A stretch of DNA of 64,000 nucleotides from Mycobacterium sp. E1214 (GTDB taxonomy: Bacteria > Actinomycetota > Actinomycetes > Mycobacteriales > Mycobacteriaceae). This document shows, piece after piece, positions 8,028 through 17,648 of this stretch; the stretch's first letter is position 1; each line of letters opens with the position of its first letter. The stretch is from the NCBI RefSeq assembly GCF_001666755.1, contig NZ_LZJC01000140.1:42545-106544 (forward strand), in the 5' to 3' direction. Under the pieces are notes generated by a model that was not told the DNA's origin, did not search any database, and saw only the letters and a list, made by a program, of their open reading frames with translations. The translations under genes were made by a program, and so were the position numbers.

Positions 8028-11000
8028 GTCGTGCCTTCGCGCGACGCCGACCACAGCTGGGTCACCGCGGCGAGATCGGTGGCCGACAGCCCCGAGGTGC
8101 TCATCGGTGCGAAGCGGGTGTCCGCCGCCTGGGCGCCCGGCTCGGGCTCGCCGGCCGCCTCGCCGAGAACGTCCAGGGCCGCGGCCAACTGCTGCACCGT
8201 CGGGTTCTCGAAGATCATCCGCGGGTTCACCGCCAGGCCGGCGGCCCGGGCCCGCGACGCCAATTGCACCGAGAGGATGCTGTCGCCGCCCAGGGCGAAG
8301 AAGTCGTCGAAGCGCCCCACTTCGGGCGTCGACAGCAACTCGGCGAACACCTTGGCGAGCGCGCGCTCGGTGTCGGTGCGCGGCGGTTCGGTCCGCCCGC
8401 TGGTGCTGACCTCCGGGCGGGGCAAACCCGGCCGGTTCAGCTTGCCGGACTCGGTCTTTGGCAGCGCGTCGAGAACGGTCAGCGACGACGGCATCATGTA
8501 GCCGGGCAGCGTCAAGCCGATCGCGGCGCGCACCTCGGCGGCGAACGCCGCCTTGGCGGCGTCGTCGGCCACCACCGCGTGGGGCACCACATACCCGGCC
8601 AGCGAGACGCCGCCGTGCGCCTCCCAGGTGCGGGCCGCCGCGGCGGCCACCCCGTCGACGGCCGCCAGCGCCGCCTCGACCTCGGCGAGCTCGACCCGAA
8701 AGCCGCGCACCTGTACCTGATGGTCGGACCGGCCGACGAATTCGAGCCGGCCGTCCTCGGTCCAGCGGGCCAGGTCGCCGCTGCGGTACAGCCGGGAACC
8801 GGGTTCGAAAGCGTAGGGATTCGCGACGAAGCGGGCGGCGGTGAGGCCGGGACGCTTCCAATAGCCGCGAGCCAGCTGGTCGCCGGCGTAGTAGAGCTCC
8901 CCCACCACACCGGCCGGCACCGGCCGCAGGCCGTCGTCGAGCAGATAGGCTTGCGCCCCCGCAACGGGCTTGCCCACCAAGGGGATCGGCGGGCTCAGCG
9001 GCCCGCGGGAGACGGCGCCCGAGGTTTCGGTGGACCCGATATTGTTGAGCAGCTGGGTGTCGGGCGCGCACACCGCCACCAACCGGGACAACAGCGACGC
9101 GCTCACCGGCTCACCGCCGCACACCAGCCGCGACAGCGCCCGCACCGCGTCCGGCCGGCTGTCGACCAACGCGGAGACCAGGCTGGGCACGGCGGTCACC
9201 TGGGCCACCGAATGCCGGATCATCAAGTCACCGAGGGCCTCCGGGTCGCGGTGCTCGGCGTCGTCGGCCAGGATCAGGGTCGCGCCGGCCGCCAAGCCGG
9301 CCAGCATCTCCATGCCGCCCTCGAGGAAGGTGATGGAGGCCTGCGCCAACCGGACATCGGTGGTCCTGGGCGGGTAGTGCCGCAGTTGCCAATCCAAGCG
9401 GGCCGCCATCGAGCGGTGCGTGCCCACCGCGCCTTTGGGCTTGCCGGTGGATCCGGAGGTGAAGACCAGGAACATCGGGTCGTCGGGATGTGGAAGCGGT
9501 AAGTCCTTCGACGGGGGTTGCGCGTCCAGCGCTGTCACCCGGGCGCGCACCTGCGGGTCGTCCAGCGAGACCAGCGTGACGCCGGGCAGCTGCGGCATGG
9601 TGTCCACGGCGTCGTCGGTCGCCAGGACCACCGGTGGCCGCAAGTCGTCGAGCATGAATTGCTTGCGCGCCAGCGGGTAGCCGGGGTCGATGGGGAAATA
9701 GCCGGCGCCGGCCTTCATGATGGCCACCAGGGCCACCACCATGTCGGCGCTGCGCCGCGTGGACAGCCCGACGAGGTGCCCCGGCCGGACACCGTGAGCG
9801 ACCAGCAGCGCGGCGAGATTGTCTGAATGCTGGTGCAGCGCGGGGTAACTCAGCTCGGCGTCGGCGCAACGCACCGCGACCCGGTCGGCCGTCAACTGCC
9901 GGCTGGGTTCGAGCAGTTCGGGTATGGTGCGCGGCCGGTCGGCGGGCGGCTGCTCACCACGACTCCAGTCCTGCAGGATCCGCCGCTGCTCGCGGGCGTC
10001 GATCAACTGCACGTCCCGCAAAGTCCGGTCGAGGTCGTCGGCAAACCCCTCGACCACCCGCGTGAGCCAGCCGGTCAACCGCTCGACGGTGGCCCGGCTG
10101 TAGAGCTCGGTCCGGTAGATGACGTTGCCGTGGTAACCGACGCCGGCGGACTCTCCACTGCCGTCGGTGCCGAAGAAGTTGACGCTGAGGTCGGCGTGAG
10201 CCATGTCGAAAATCGGGTCGAGCGACGTGCACACGGTGTCCTGCCCGCCCCGATCCGGAGCCGGATCGATCACCCGGGTCGCGGGCAGATGATCGCGCAC
10301 GTGGACGACGACCTGGAACAGCGGGTTGCGCGACAGCGAGCGCACCGGGCTGACGCTGTCGACCACTCTGTCGAACGGCAGATCGGAATGGGCGTAAGCG
10401 GCCAGCGCGGTCTCCCGGGCGCGGGCCAGCAGCTCGCGCAGGGTCGGGTTGCCGTCCAGGTCGTTGCGCAGCACCAGGATGTTGACGAAAAAGCCGATCA
10501 GCTGGTCTAATTCGGCCTCGGTGCGGCCGGCGGCCGGTGTGCCCAGCGGAATGTCCACGCCGCCACCGGCTTTGTGCAGCACCACGGCAACGGCCGTCTG
10601 CAGCAACATGAACTCGGTGACGCCGACCTCGCGGCACAGGTCGACGAGCTTGTCGCGGGTGGCCGCGTCGATGCGGAAGTCGACGGATTCACCCTCCCCG
10701 CTCGGCACCGGCTGGCGCGCGAAGTCCGGCCGCAGGCCGGTGTCCTCCGGTAACCCGGCCAGCTGCCGCGTCCAGTACTCGCGCTGCTCGTCGGCCACGG
10801 CGGACTCCTGGCCGCCCCCGACGGAGTCCAGGCCCAAGTAGGCGCGCTGCCACGCCGCGTAGTCCGCGTACTGCACCCGAAGCGGCGCCCACGACGGGGC
10901 GTCCCCGCCGCGGCGGGCCCGGTACGCCGTCATCAGGTCGGAGAACAGCACCCCGGCCGACCAGTGATCGGAGGCGATGTGGTGCACGACCAGTGACAGC

Positions 11001-14000
11001 ACGTGTTCGGTCGGGTTGTCGGCGGTGCGCAGCACGGCGACGCGGATGGGCAGCTCGCGGTCCAGCTCGAAGCAGTGCCGCCGCTCGACGTCGAGTTGCT
11101 GCTGCAGCCAGGTGTCGTCCGCGCCCTCGGCGCGGCGCACCGGCAGGTCGCCGGCGGGGCCGACCACTTGATACGGCACGCCGTCGAGCTCGACGTAGGT
11201 GGTGCGCAGGATCTCGTGGCGGGCGACGACGTCACCGGCCGCCGCGACCAGGGCGTCGATGTCCCACGGACCCGACAGCGTGGCAGCGAAGGGGATGTTG
11301 TTGACGGGGCTGGGGCCGTCGATGCGGAACGCGAACCAGCTGCGCAGCTGCGACGCCGAGAGCGGCATCGGCTCGTCGTGGGCGGTCGCGATGAGCTTGG
11401 GCCGCGGCCGGGCCCGCTGACCGGAGGCGAGCTCGTCGACCCGTCGCGCCAGCAGCCCCACGGTCGCGAGCTCGAACACCTCGCGGATGGACAGCTCGGT
11501 CCCGCACTCGGAGCGGATCGCGGTGACGAGCTTGGTCGCGACCAGTGAGTGACCCCCAAGGTCGAAGAACGAGTCGTCGACGCCGACCCGGTCGTGCCCG
11601 AGCAACTGGGAGAACAGCGCGGCGATGCGGCGCTCGGTGGGGGTACTGGGGTCGCGGTATTCCACGGCCGCCGCGATCTGCGGCTGCGGCAACGCCTTGC
11701 GGTCGATCTTGCCGTGCGCCGTTATCGGAATCTCGTCGAGCACCACGTAGGCGGCCGGAGTCATGTAGTCGGGCAGCGCGGCGGCGACGCGGGCCCGAAT
11801 GCGTTCCAGCTCAACAGTTTCGGTGCTGCCGCCCAGTGCCGGCGTGACGTAACCGACCAGGCTTCTGCCCAGCTGGGGCAGGTCGACGGCCACGACGACC
11901 GCCTGTCCCACGCTGGGGTCGACCAGGATCGCGGCGGCGATCTCGCCCAGCTCAATGCGGAATCCGCGGATCTTCACCTGTTCGTCGGCGCGTCCGACGA
12001 ATTCGATGTCCCCGTCGGCGTTGCGGCGAGCCAGGTCACCGGAGCGGTACAGCCGCCCACCCGTGCTGAACGGGTCGGCCACGAATCGTTCGGCCGTCAA
12101 CTGCGGCCGACGGTGATAGCCGTGGGCGACATGGCCGCCGCCGATGTAGATTTCGCCGATCACGCCGGGCGGGACGGGCTGCAGCGCGTCGTCGAGCAGG
12201 TGGATCTGGGTGTTGATCTTGGGCCGCCCGATCGGCACGATCCGGGTGCCCTGGGTGCCCTCGACCGGGTAGCTGGTGCAGTTGACCACGGTTTCGGTCG
12301 GCCCGTAAAAGTTGTACAGCAGCGCGTCGAAGGTGGCGTGGAACTTGTCGGCGATCTCACCGGGCAGCGCCTCCCCCCCGATGGGGACCCGCCGCAGCGT
12401 GCGCCACTGGCTGACGCCCGGCAACGACAAGAACAGCCCCAGCAGCGACGGCACGAAGTGCATCGACGTGATGCCCTCGCCGCGAAGCAGGTCGGTGAGA
12501 TAGCCGATGTCGCGCAGCCCGTCGGGCCGCGGAATCACCAGGCGCGCACCACAAATGAGGGTCCCGAAGATCTCGCCGATGGACACGTCGAAGCTGGGCG
12601 ACGCGACTTGCAGCAGCCGGTCGGTCTCGTCGACCCGGTATTCCCGGCCGAACCAGATGAAGTACTCGGCGATCGGGGCGTGCGGCACCGGCACGCCCTT
12701 GGGTAAACCGGTGGAACCCGACGTGTAGATCAGGTAGGCGGTGTTGCGCGGGCTCAACGGCCTGACCAGCTGCGCGGGCGGGGTCGAGGGATAGCGGTGC
12801 AGCGCGCCGACGGGTTCGCGGACAACGAGTTTGGCGTCGGCGTCGCCGAGGATGAAGCTCAGCCGATCCTCGGGATAGGTGGGGTCGACCGGCAGGTACA
12901 CCGCGCCCGCCTTCAACACGCCCAGCGCGGTGATCACCAGCTCGGGCGACTTGTCGAGCAGCACCGCGACCCGGTCCTCGGTGCCGATGCGCTGCTCGAT
13001 CAGCCAGTGCGCCACCCGGTTCGACTCCTCGTCGATCTCGCGGTAGCTGTAGTGCCCGCCTTCGTAGACGACCGCGACGGCGTCGGGCGCCACGCCGGCC
13101 CGCCGGCTGACAAGCTCCGGCAAGGTGGCCGCCGGGGTGTCGAACGCTTCGCCCGTCGAGACGTCGCGCAGCCACGCGGCGTCGTCACCGCCCAGCAATG
13201 CGCACCCGGACAGCGTCGTGTCGGGGTCGGCCAGCGCCGCGTCCAGCAAGACGGCGTAGTGGCGCAGCATCTGTTCCACCAGCTGCTGGTCCAGCACCTC
13301 CACGAGGTACTCGGCCTCGACCAGGGCGCCGCGGGAGCCGTCCAACTCGACCATGAAACTCAGTGGTAGCTGGTTGAAGTGGCCGCGCAGCTCCGCGCGC
13401 TCGCAGCGCACGCCCGGCGGGCTGAACCCGGCGCCGTCGGAGGCGCGCTGCCCGAAGCTGATCCGGGTCATCCGGTCGGCGCCGTGGCGGCGGTCCGGGT
13501 TCGATTCGCGCACCAGCCAGTCCAGGTCGGCCCGCGAGTGGGCGAAGGCGCCGACGGCGCTGTCCCGGGTCTCGGCCAACAGCTCACGAAAACTCTGCCG
13601 CGGCCGGGGTTGCAGCCGTATCACCACGGTGTTGCCGTAGTAACCGATCTCGTCCTCGGTGCCGATGCCGCGGTTCAGCACCGGCGCCGCGACCAGGAAG
13701 TCGGTCGACTGTGTGTAGCGGTGCACCAGCGCGCCGAAGGCCGCCATCAACACCATGTACGGGGTTGCGCGGAATTCTCGAGCCAACTCGCTCACCCGCT
13801 CGACGGTGCCCGCCGACAGCCGCGCCGTCGCACGCTGCGCGCGCCAGGAGCTCGGCACCACCGATCCGTTGGGGCCCGGAAGTTCGAGCGGCTCCGGCAG
13901 ATTCGCCATCAGGGGCCGCCAGTACTCCAGGTCCTCATCGCGCAGCGAATGCTCCGGCGCGACGCGCGGGCCGGCGGGCGCGGCGGCGAAGCCGTCGGGG

Positions 14001-14593
14001 TCGGCGTACGCGCGGGTCAGGTCGGCGAAAAACGGCGCCCACGAGCCGTCGTCCCACGCGATGTGGTGGGCGGTGAACAGCAGCATCAGTTCCTCGGGCG
14101 CCAACCGGGCCGCGGTCACCCGCAGTGGGGAATCCGCGGACAGGTCGAAAGGCCGACGAAAGTCGCGCTGCGCCAACACGTCGAGGCGCAGCCGGCGGGC
14201 CTGGTCCGCCAGTCCGCTCAGGTCGTGTTCGGCCCATTCGGGTCGCAGCCCGACCCGCAACACCGGGCGGGGATCGCCCTCGGTGGTGGTCTCGTAGGTG
14301 GTGTGCAGGACGGGGTGTCGAGCCGCCACGGCGTCGACGGCCCGCCGCAGCCGCGCAACGTCGACGTTGCCGGTGACGCGGTAGGACACGCAAATGTTGA
14401 GCAGCGCGCTGTCGGGGTCGACCGACTGCACGAACCACATGCGATGCTGACCGACCGACATCCGGGGCCCCTCGGCGGTCGCCACCGCGGCCTCGGCGGC
14501 AGGCCGGGCCAGGCCGCGTTCGGCGATCTTGCGGCGCAACAGTTCCAGGCGCTCATCGTCGAGGCGGGCGTTGGTGCCCGTGGTGTCAGTCAC
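8024..14593 (-). CDS. mbtE: MbtE nonribosomal peptide synthetase, two complete modules (C-A-PCP-C-A-PCP)
   Basis: A 2189-residue NRPS starting with GTG at 14593, one base after the mbtD stop. Module 1: condensation (HHIAWDD near residue 174), adenylation (YTSGSTGLPKG near 622, YGPTET near 762, FDVSIGE pocket with normal Asp), carrier protein (LGGHSL near 1009). Module 2: condensation (HHIASDHWS near 1202), adenylation (FTSGSTGKPKG near 1710; NNIGSTET near 1848 instead of NxYGPTE; SITFLEGGMEM near 1750 where the substrate-binding Asp of FDxSVxE is Leu), carrier protein (LGGDSI near 2098). From memory the M. tuberculosis MbtE is about 1680 residues, so this protein is about one adenylation domain longer. 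Mycobactin needs MbtE for one lysine only; the role of the extra domain is unresolved. Confidence 0.93.
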   Translation of the reverse strand: MTDTTGTNARLDDERLELLRRKIAERGLARPAAEAAVATAEGPRMSVGQHRMWFVQSVDPDSALLNICVSYRVTGNVDVARLRRAVDAVAARHPVLHTTYETTTEGDPRPVLRVGLRPEWAEHDLSGLADQARRLRLDVLAQRDFRRPFDLSADSPLRVTAARLAPEELMLLFTAHHIAWDDGSWAPFFADLTRAYADPDGFAAAPAGPRVAPEHSLRDEDLEYWRPLMANLPEPLELPGPNGSVVPSSWRAQRATARLSAGTVERVSELAREFRATPYMVLMAAFGALVHRYTQSTDFLVAAPVLNRGIGTEDEIGYYGNTVVIRLQPRPRQSFRELLAETRDSAVGAFAHSRADLDWLVRESNPDRRHGADRMTRISFGQRASDGAGFSPPGVRCERAELRGHFNQLPLSFMVELDGSRGALVEAEYLVEVLDQQLVEQMLRHYAVLLDAALADPDTTLSGCALLGGDDAAWLRDVSTGEAFDTPAATLPELVSRRAGVAPDAVAVVYEGGHYSYREIDEESNRVAHWLIEQRIGTEDRVAVLLDKSPELVITALGVLKAGAVYLPVDPTYPEDRLSFILGDADAKLVVREPVGALHRYPSTPPAQLVRPLSPRNTAYLIYTSGSTGLPKGVPVPHAPIAEYFIWFGREYRVDETDRLLQVASPSFDVSIGEIFGTLICGARLVIPRPDGLRDIGYLTDLLRGEGITSMHFVPSLLGLFLSLPGVSQWRTLRRVPIGGEALPGEIADKFHATFDALLYNFYGPTETVVNCTSYPVEGTQGTRIVPIGRPKINTQIHLLDDALQPVPPGVIGEIYIGGGHVAHGYHRRPQLTAERFVADPFSTGGRLYRSGDLARRNADGDIEFVGRADEQVKIRGFRIELGEIAAAILVDPSVGQAVVVAVDLPQLGRSLVGYVTPALGGSTETVELERIRARVAAALPDYMTPAAYVVLDEIPITAHGKIDRKALPQPQIAAAVEYRDPSTPTERRIAALFSQLLGHDRVGVDDSFFDLGGHSLVATKLVTAIRSECGTELSIREVFELATVGLLARRVDELASGQRARPRPKLIATAHDEPMPLSASQLRSWFAFRIDGPSPVNNIPFAATLSGPWDIDALVAAAGDVVARHEILRTTYVELDGVPYQVVGPAGDLPVRRAEGADDTWLQQQLDVERRHCFELDRELPIRVAVLRTADNPTEHVLSLVVHHIASDHWSAGVLFSDLMTAYRARRGGDAPSWAPLRVQYADYAAWQRAYLGLDSVGGGQESAVADEQREYWTRQLAGLPEDTGLRPDFARQPVPSGEGESVDFRIDAATRDKLVDLCREVGVTEFMLLQTAVAVVLHKAGGGVDIPLGTPAAGRTEAELDQLIGFFVNILVLRNDLDGNPTLRELLARARETALAAYAHSDLPFDRVVDSVSPVRSLSRNPLFQVVVHVRDHLPATRVIDPAPDRGGQDTVCTSLDPIFDMAHADLSVNFFGTDGSGESAGVGYHGNVIYRTELYSRATVERLTGWLTRVVEGFADDLDRTLRDVQLIDAREQRRILQDWSRGEQPPADRPRTIPELLEPSRQLTADRVAVRCADAELSYPALHQHSDNLAALLVAHGVRPGHLVGLSTRRSADMVVALVAIMKAGAGYFPIDPGYPLARKQFMLDDLRPPVVLATDDAVDTMPQLPGVTLVSLDDPQVRARVTALDAQPPSKDLPLPHPDDPMFLVFTSGSTGKPKGAVGTHRSMAARLDWQLRHYPPRTTDVRLAQASITFLEGGMEMLAGLAAGATLILADDAEHRDPEALGDLMIRHSVAQVTAVPSLVSALVDSRPDAVRALSRLVCGGEPVSASLLSRLVAVCAPDTQLLNNIGSTETSGAVSRGPLSPPIPLVGKPVAGAQAYLLDDGLRPVPAGVVGELYYAGDQLARGYWKRPGLTAARFVANPYAFEPGSRLYRSGDLARWTEDGRLEFVGRSDHQVQVRGFRVELAEVEAALAAVDGVAAAAARTWEAHGGVSLAGYVVPHAVVADDAAKAAFAAEVRAAIGLTLPGYMMPSSLTVLDALPKTESGKLNRPGLPRPEVSTSGRTEPPRTDTERALAKVFAELLSTPEVGRFDDFFALGGDSILSVQLASRARAAGLAVNPRMIFENPTVQQLAAALDVLGEAAGEPEPGAQAADTRFAPMSTSGLSATDLAAVTQLWSASREGTT

Positions 14594-14594
14594 G

Positions 14595-17500
14595 CTAGGA
14601 GTCCAACCTTTCCAGCATCGCGAGGGGTGAACGCTGCGTTCCGGTCGCGGCCGGGCGCTCGGGGGGCGTCGCGGGCGCCTGCGCGAGCAGCGCTTCGATC
14701 AATTCGCCGACGGTGATGCCACCGAGCATGCGGGCCACCGGAACCGAGCCGCCCACGGTCCGGCGCAGCCGCTTGCGCAGGTCGAGCGCGAGCAGCGAGT
14801 CGACGCCCAGGTCGATCAGCGACGTGCTCGGGTCGAGCCAGACGGAGCCGTCCAGGTGCAGCGTGGCGGCCAGCTCCGCACGCACCACCTCCGCCAGCGG
14901 CTTGGGGGTGGCGTCGGCACCCGCGGCCTGTCCAGGCTCCACAGCGCTGAACGGCATTGGCATGCCTTGGCTTTCGAAGAACACCCGCAAGCGATCGAAA
15001 TCGGCGTCGAAGATCAGCGGGTCGCCACCGTAGCCATACAGGCTGGCGTCCAGCGCCCGGGCGGGGTCCATCGCCACCAGACCGGAGCGTTCGGTGCGGG
15101 CGATCTCGTCACCCACGACCACGCCGGCGTCCTGCCACAACCCCCAGCGGATCGCCGTGCAGTCACGGCCGGCGGCGCGCAGCTGGGCGGCCAGCACGTC
15201 GAGCATCCGGTTCGAGGCGGCGTAGGCCGCGTGGGTGTAGCCGCCCCACACTCCGAACACCGAGGAACACGCCAGGATTCGGCAGTCGGGGCGCAGCGGC
15301 CATGACTCGGCGAGCAGCGCGAGGCCACGCACCTTCGCCGCGCTCACCGCAGCCACGTCCGCACCGGTCAGTTCGGCGCGTGGCCGGGCGACGGCGACGC
15401 CGGCCGTGTGGATCAACAGCGACGCCCCGGATCCGCCGTATTCGGCGCCGGCGGCCGCCAGGGCGGCCCGATCGGTGATGTCGCACCGCGGCGCGTGCAC
15501 CCGGACTCCGGCGCCGCGGGAATCCGTGAGCCGACGCAGCGCCTCGGGGTCGACGCCGTTGCGACTCAAGAGAACTACCGTGTTGGCGCCGCGCTCGAGG
15601 CACAGCCGCGCGTAGTGCAGGCCGATCGCCCCGCTGCCACCGGTGATCACGACGTTGTCCAGCGTGGCCGCGTCAAGCGGACGTGCGATCGCCGCGCCGC
15701 GGCCGTCGCGGAACGTCCGGACGTAGCGTTGTGGCGCGCCGTGACCGTCGGCGGCGCGCACCGCGACCTCCGAAGCCTCGCCGCGTAGCGCGGCGACGAC
15801 GGCGGTCGCGGTGCGCGCGTCGACGTCACGGTCGGCCAGGTCGAGGTGCCCGAACGCCTGGTCCGGGAACTCGAATCCGACGCTGCGGTGCATCGCCGCC
15901 AGCGCCGCCTGCGCCGGGGCCTCGGCCGTGGCGCCCACCTGTTCGGCGCGCGCGGTGAGCAGCCACACCGCGCGGCAGCGCGGCCCGATCAGGCCGGCGT
16001 AGTCGGGTAGGCCCGCGTCGGGACGGCGCCCGATGTGGTCGATCGCCGCGGCGGGGTCGGTGTGATCGAGAGCGGGGGCGATGACGACCAGGATCTCGGC
16101 CTCGACGGGCGCGACGACGCGGGAGTCACCCTGTGCCGCAATGGCTTTGGTGATCCGCCGGGCCAGCTCGGCCGAGCTTTCGTCGGCGTGCAGGCCGATG
16201 GTCAGCGCGCCCGGCCGGTCGGCGACCGGCGCCGCGGCCTGCCAGTCCTCGACGGCGACGGTGAGCGCCGGCGCGGGCGGCCCTGCGTCAGCGAGCCGGT
16301 CCGGGGCCACCCACAGGTGCACCGCCCGCATCGGCGCGTTGGGGAACCCACGCAGCGGTGGGCGGTTGGCGGCCGGGACGGCGGGCGCCCAGTCGCAGGC
16401 GGGGTCGGCGGCGCCCAGGGCGGCGAGGCCCGCCGACAGCGCGTCGGCCGGCGGGGTGTCGCGGTGTCCGGATCCGGTGACCGTCGCGGCGTCGTCGCCG
16501 AGGATGCCGGCGAGCGGGTAGAGCAGCGACGGGTGCGCGGACAACTCGACGAACGTATCCGCGCCGAGCTCGCGGGCGCGCTGCACGGCGAGGTCGAACC
16601 GCACTGTGCCGCAGAGGTTTTGATACCAGTAGTCGGTGAAGTCGGCGGCTGGGTTTACCTCGGCGCCGAAGGTCGATCCGACGAACGTGATCGCTGCCTC
16701 GCGAAACGCCGAGCGCGGCGTCAGCTCGGCGAGGTCGGCCCGCAGGCCGCGCAACGCGCTGGTATGGCCGGGGTAGTCGACGGCGAGCTGGTGGGCGAAG
16801 ACGTCGCGTTCCCGGGCCAGCCGCGTCGCGGCGGTCACCGCGTCGTGGTCGCCGGCGATGACGGTCGACGACGGCCCGTTGACGGCCGAGATCTCGAGCC
16901 AGCCCGGCGTCTCGGACAGCAGCGCCTCGGTCTTCGGCGCGCCGATGCCGAGTACCGCCATGGCGTAGCGACCCGTCAGCCGGCCGACGACGTTGGCGCG
17001 GGCCACCACCAGCGCGACGGCGTCGGGCAGCGTGACCGTCCCCGCCACGTACGCCGCGGCGACCTCGCCCAGGCTGTGTCCGACCGTGAACTGCGGCGCC
17101 ACCCCGCACCGTTGCCAGGCCGCGGCCAGGCCGACGGCGTGGGTGAACTGCGCTCCCTGGATCTCGCGGCGCGACCAGTCACGGTCGTCGGCGCCCGCCA
17201 GATACGCCAGTGGGGAGGGCGTTTCGGCGTCGACAAACGCCTGCGCGCATCGGTCGGCGGCCGCGCGGTAGGCCGGCAGCCGCCGGTAGGCGTCGGCCCC
17301 CATGCCGGGCCACTGATTGCCCTGGCCGGGGAACACGAAGGCGATCCGCGGCGGCGTCGTCGTCGAGGACCGCGCGACGAGCGGGTGCTCGTCGCCGCCG
17401 GCGACCGCCGCCAGCGCCGCGGCGAGTTCGGCCCGATCCGCCGCCCGCACGACCGCGCGGTGACGCCGCACCCGCCGCAGCCGGAGCAGCGTGGCCGCGA

Positions 17501-17648
17501 CCGCGGCGGGAACGTCGGCGGGATCTCCCAGGACCGGCGCGCCGTCGAGGTAGCGCAGGATCGCGGCGGCGTCCTGACGGATCAGCTCGGGGTGGTGCGC
17601 GCTCAGCAGCACGGGGGTGCGCCCGTCGGGCAGCGCGTCGGCGAGCAT
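14595..17648 (-). CDS. mbtD: MbtD polyketide synthase (AT-KR-ACP)
   Basis: A 1017-residue PKS that, with the ketosynthase MbtC, builds the beta-hydroxy acid unit of mycobactin. Acyltransferase: FVFPGQGNQWPGMG and the nucleophile motif GHSLGEVAAAYV near residue 189. Ketoreductase: nucleotide-binding TGGSGAIG near 666, followed by SSVFGVWGGYTHAAYAASNR with the Ser/Tyr/Asn catalytic pattern. Acyl carrier protein: LGVDSLLAL near 946, with Ser for the phosphopantetheine arm. The ATG at 17648 overlaps the mbtC TGA by one base, so I reject a longer in-frame N-terminus that would run back into mbtC. No KS is present, as expected for the split MbtC/MbtD system. Confidence 0.94.
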   Translation of the reverse strand: MLADALPDGRTPVLLSAHHPELIRQDAAAILRYLDGAPVLGDPADVPAAVAATLLRLRRVRRHRAVVRAADRAELAAALAAVAGGDEHPLVARSSTTTPPRIAFVFPGQGNQWPGMGADAYRRLPAYRAAADRCAQAFVDAETPSPLAYLAGADDRDWSRREIQGAQFTHAVGLAAAWQRCGVAPQFTVGHSLGEVAAAYVAGTVTLPDAVALVVARANVVGRLTGRYAMAVLGIGAPKTEALLSETPGWLEISAVNGPSSTVIAGDHDAVTAATRLARERDVFAHQLAVDYPGHTSALRGLRADLAELTPRSAFREAAITFVGSTFGAEVNPAADFTDYWYQNLCGTVRFDLAVQRARELGADTFVELSAHPSLLYPLAGILGDDAATVTGSGHRDTPPADALSAGLAALGAADPACDWAPAVPAANRPPLRGFPNAPMRAVHLWVAPDRLADAGPPAPALTVAVEDWQAAAPVADRPGALTIGLHADESSAELARRITKAIAAQGDSRVVAPVEAEILVVIAPALDHTDPAAAIDHIGRRPDAGLPDYAGLIGPRCRAVWLLTARAEQVGATAEAPAQAALAAMHRSVGFEFPDQAFGHLDLADRDVDARTATAVVAALRGEASEVAVRAADGHGAPQRYVRTFRDGRGAAIARPLDAATLDNVVITGGSGAIGLHYARLCLERGANTVVLLSRNGVDPEALRRLTDSRGAGVRVHAPRCDITDRAALAAAGAEYGGSGASLLIHTAGVAVARPRAELTGADVAAVSAAKVRGLALLAESWPLRPDCRILACSSVFGVWGGYTHAAYAASNRMLDVLAAQLRAAGRDCTAIRWGLWQDAGVVVGDEIARTERSGLVAMDPARALDASLYGYGGDPLIFDADFDRLRVFFESQGMPMPFSAVEPGQAAGADATPKPLAEVVRAELAATLHLDGSVWLDPSTSLIDLGVDSLLALDLRKRLRRTVGGSVPVARMLGGITVGELIEALLAQAPATPPERPAATGTQRSPLAMLERLDS

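Noticed and set aside
6624..8501. 625-residue plus-strand ORF inside mbtF/mbtE
   Set aside because: It is an antisense shadow; the minus strand encodes all NRPS core motifs in order and the plus reading has no recognisable domain.
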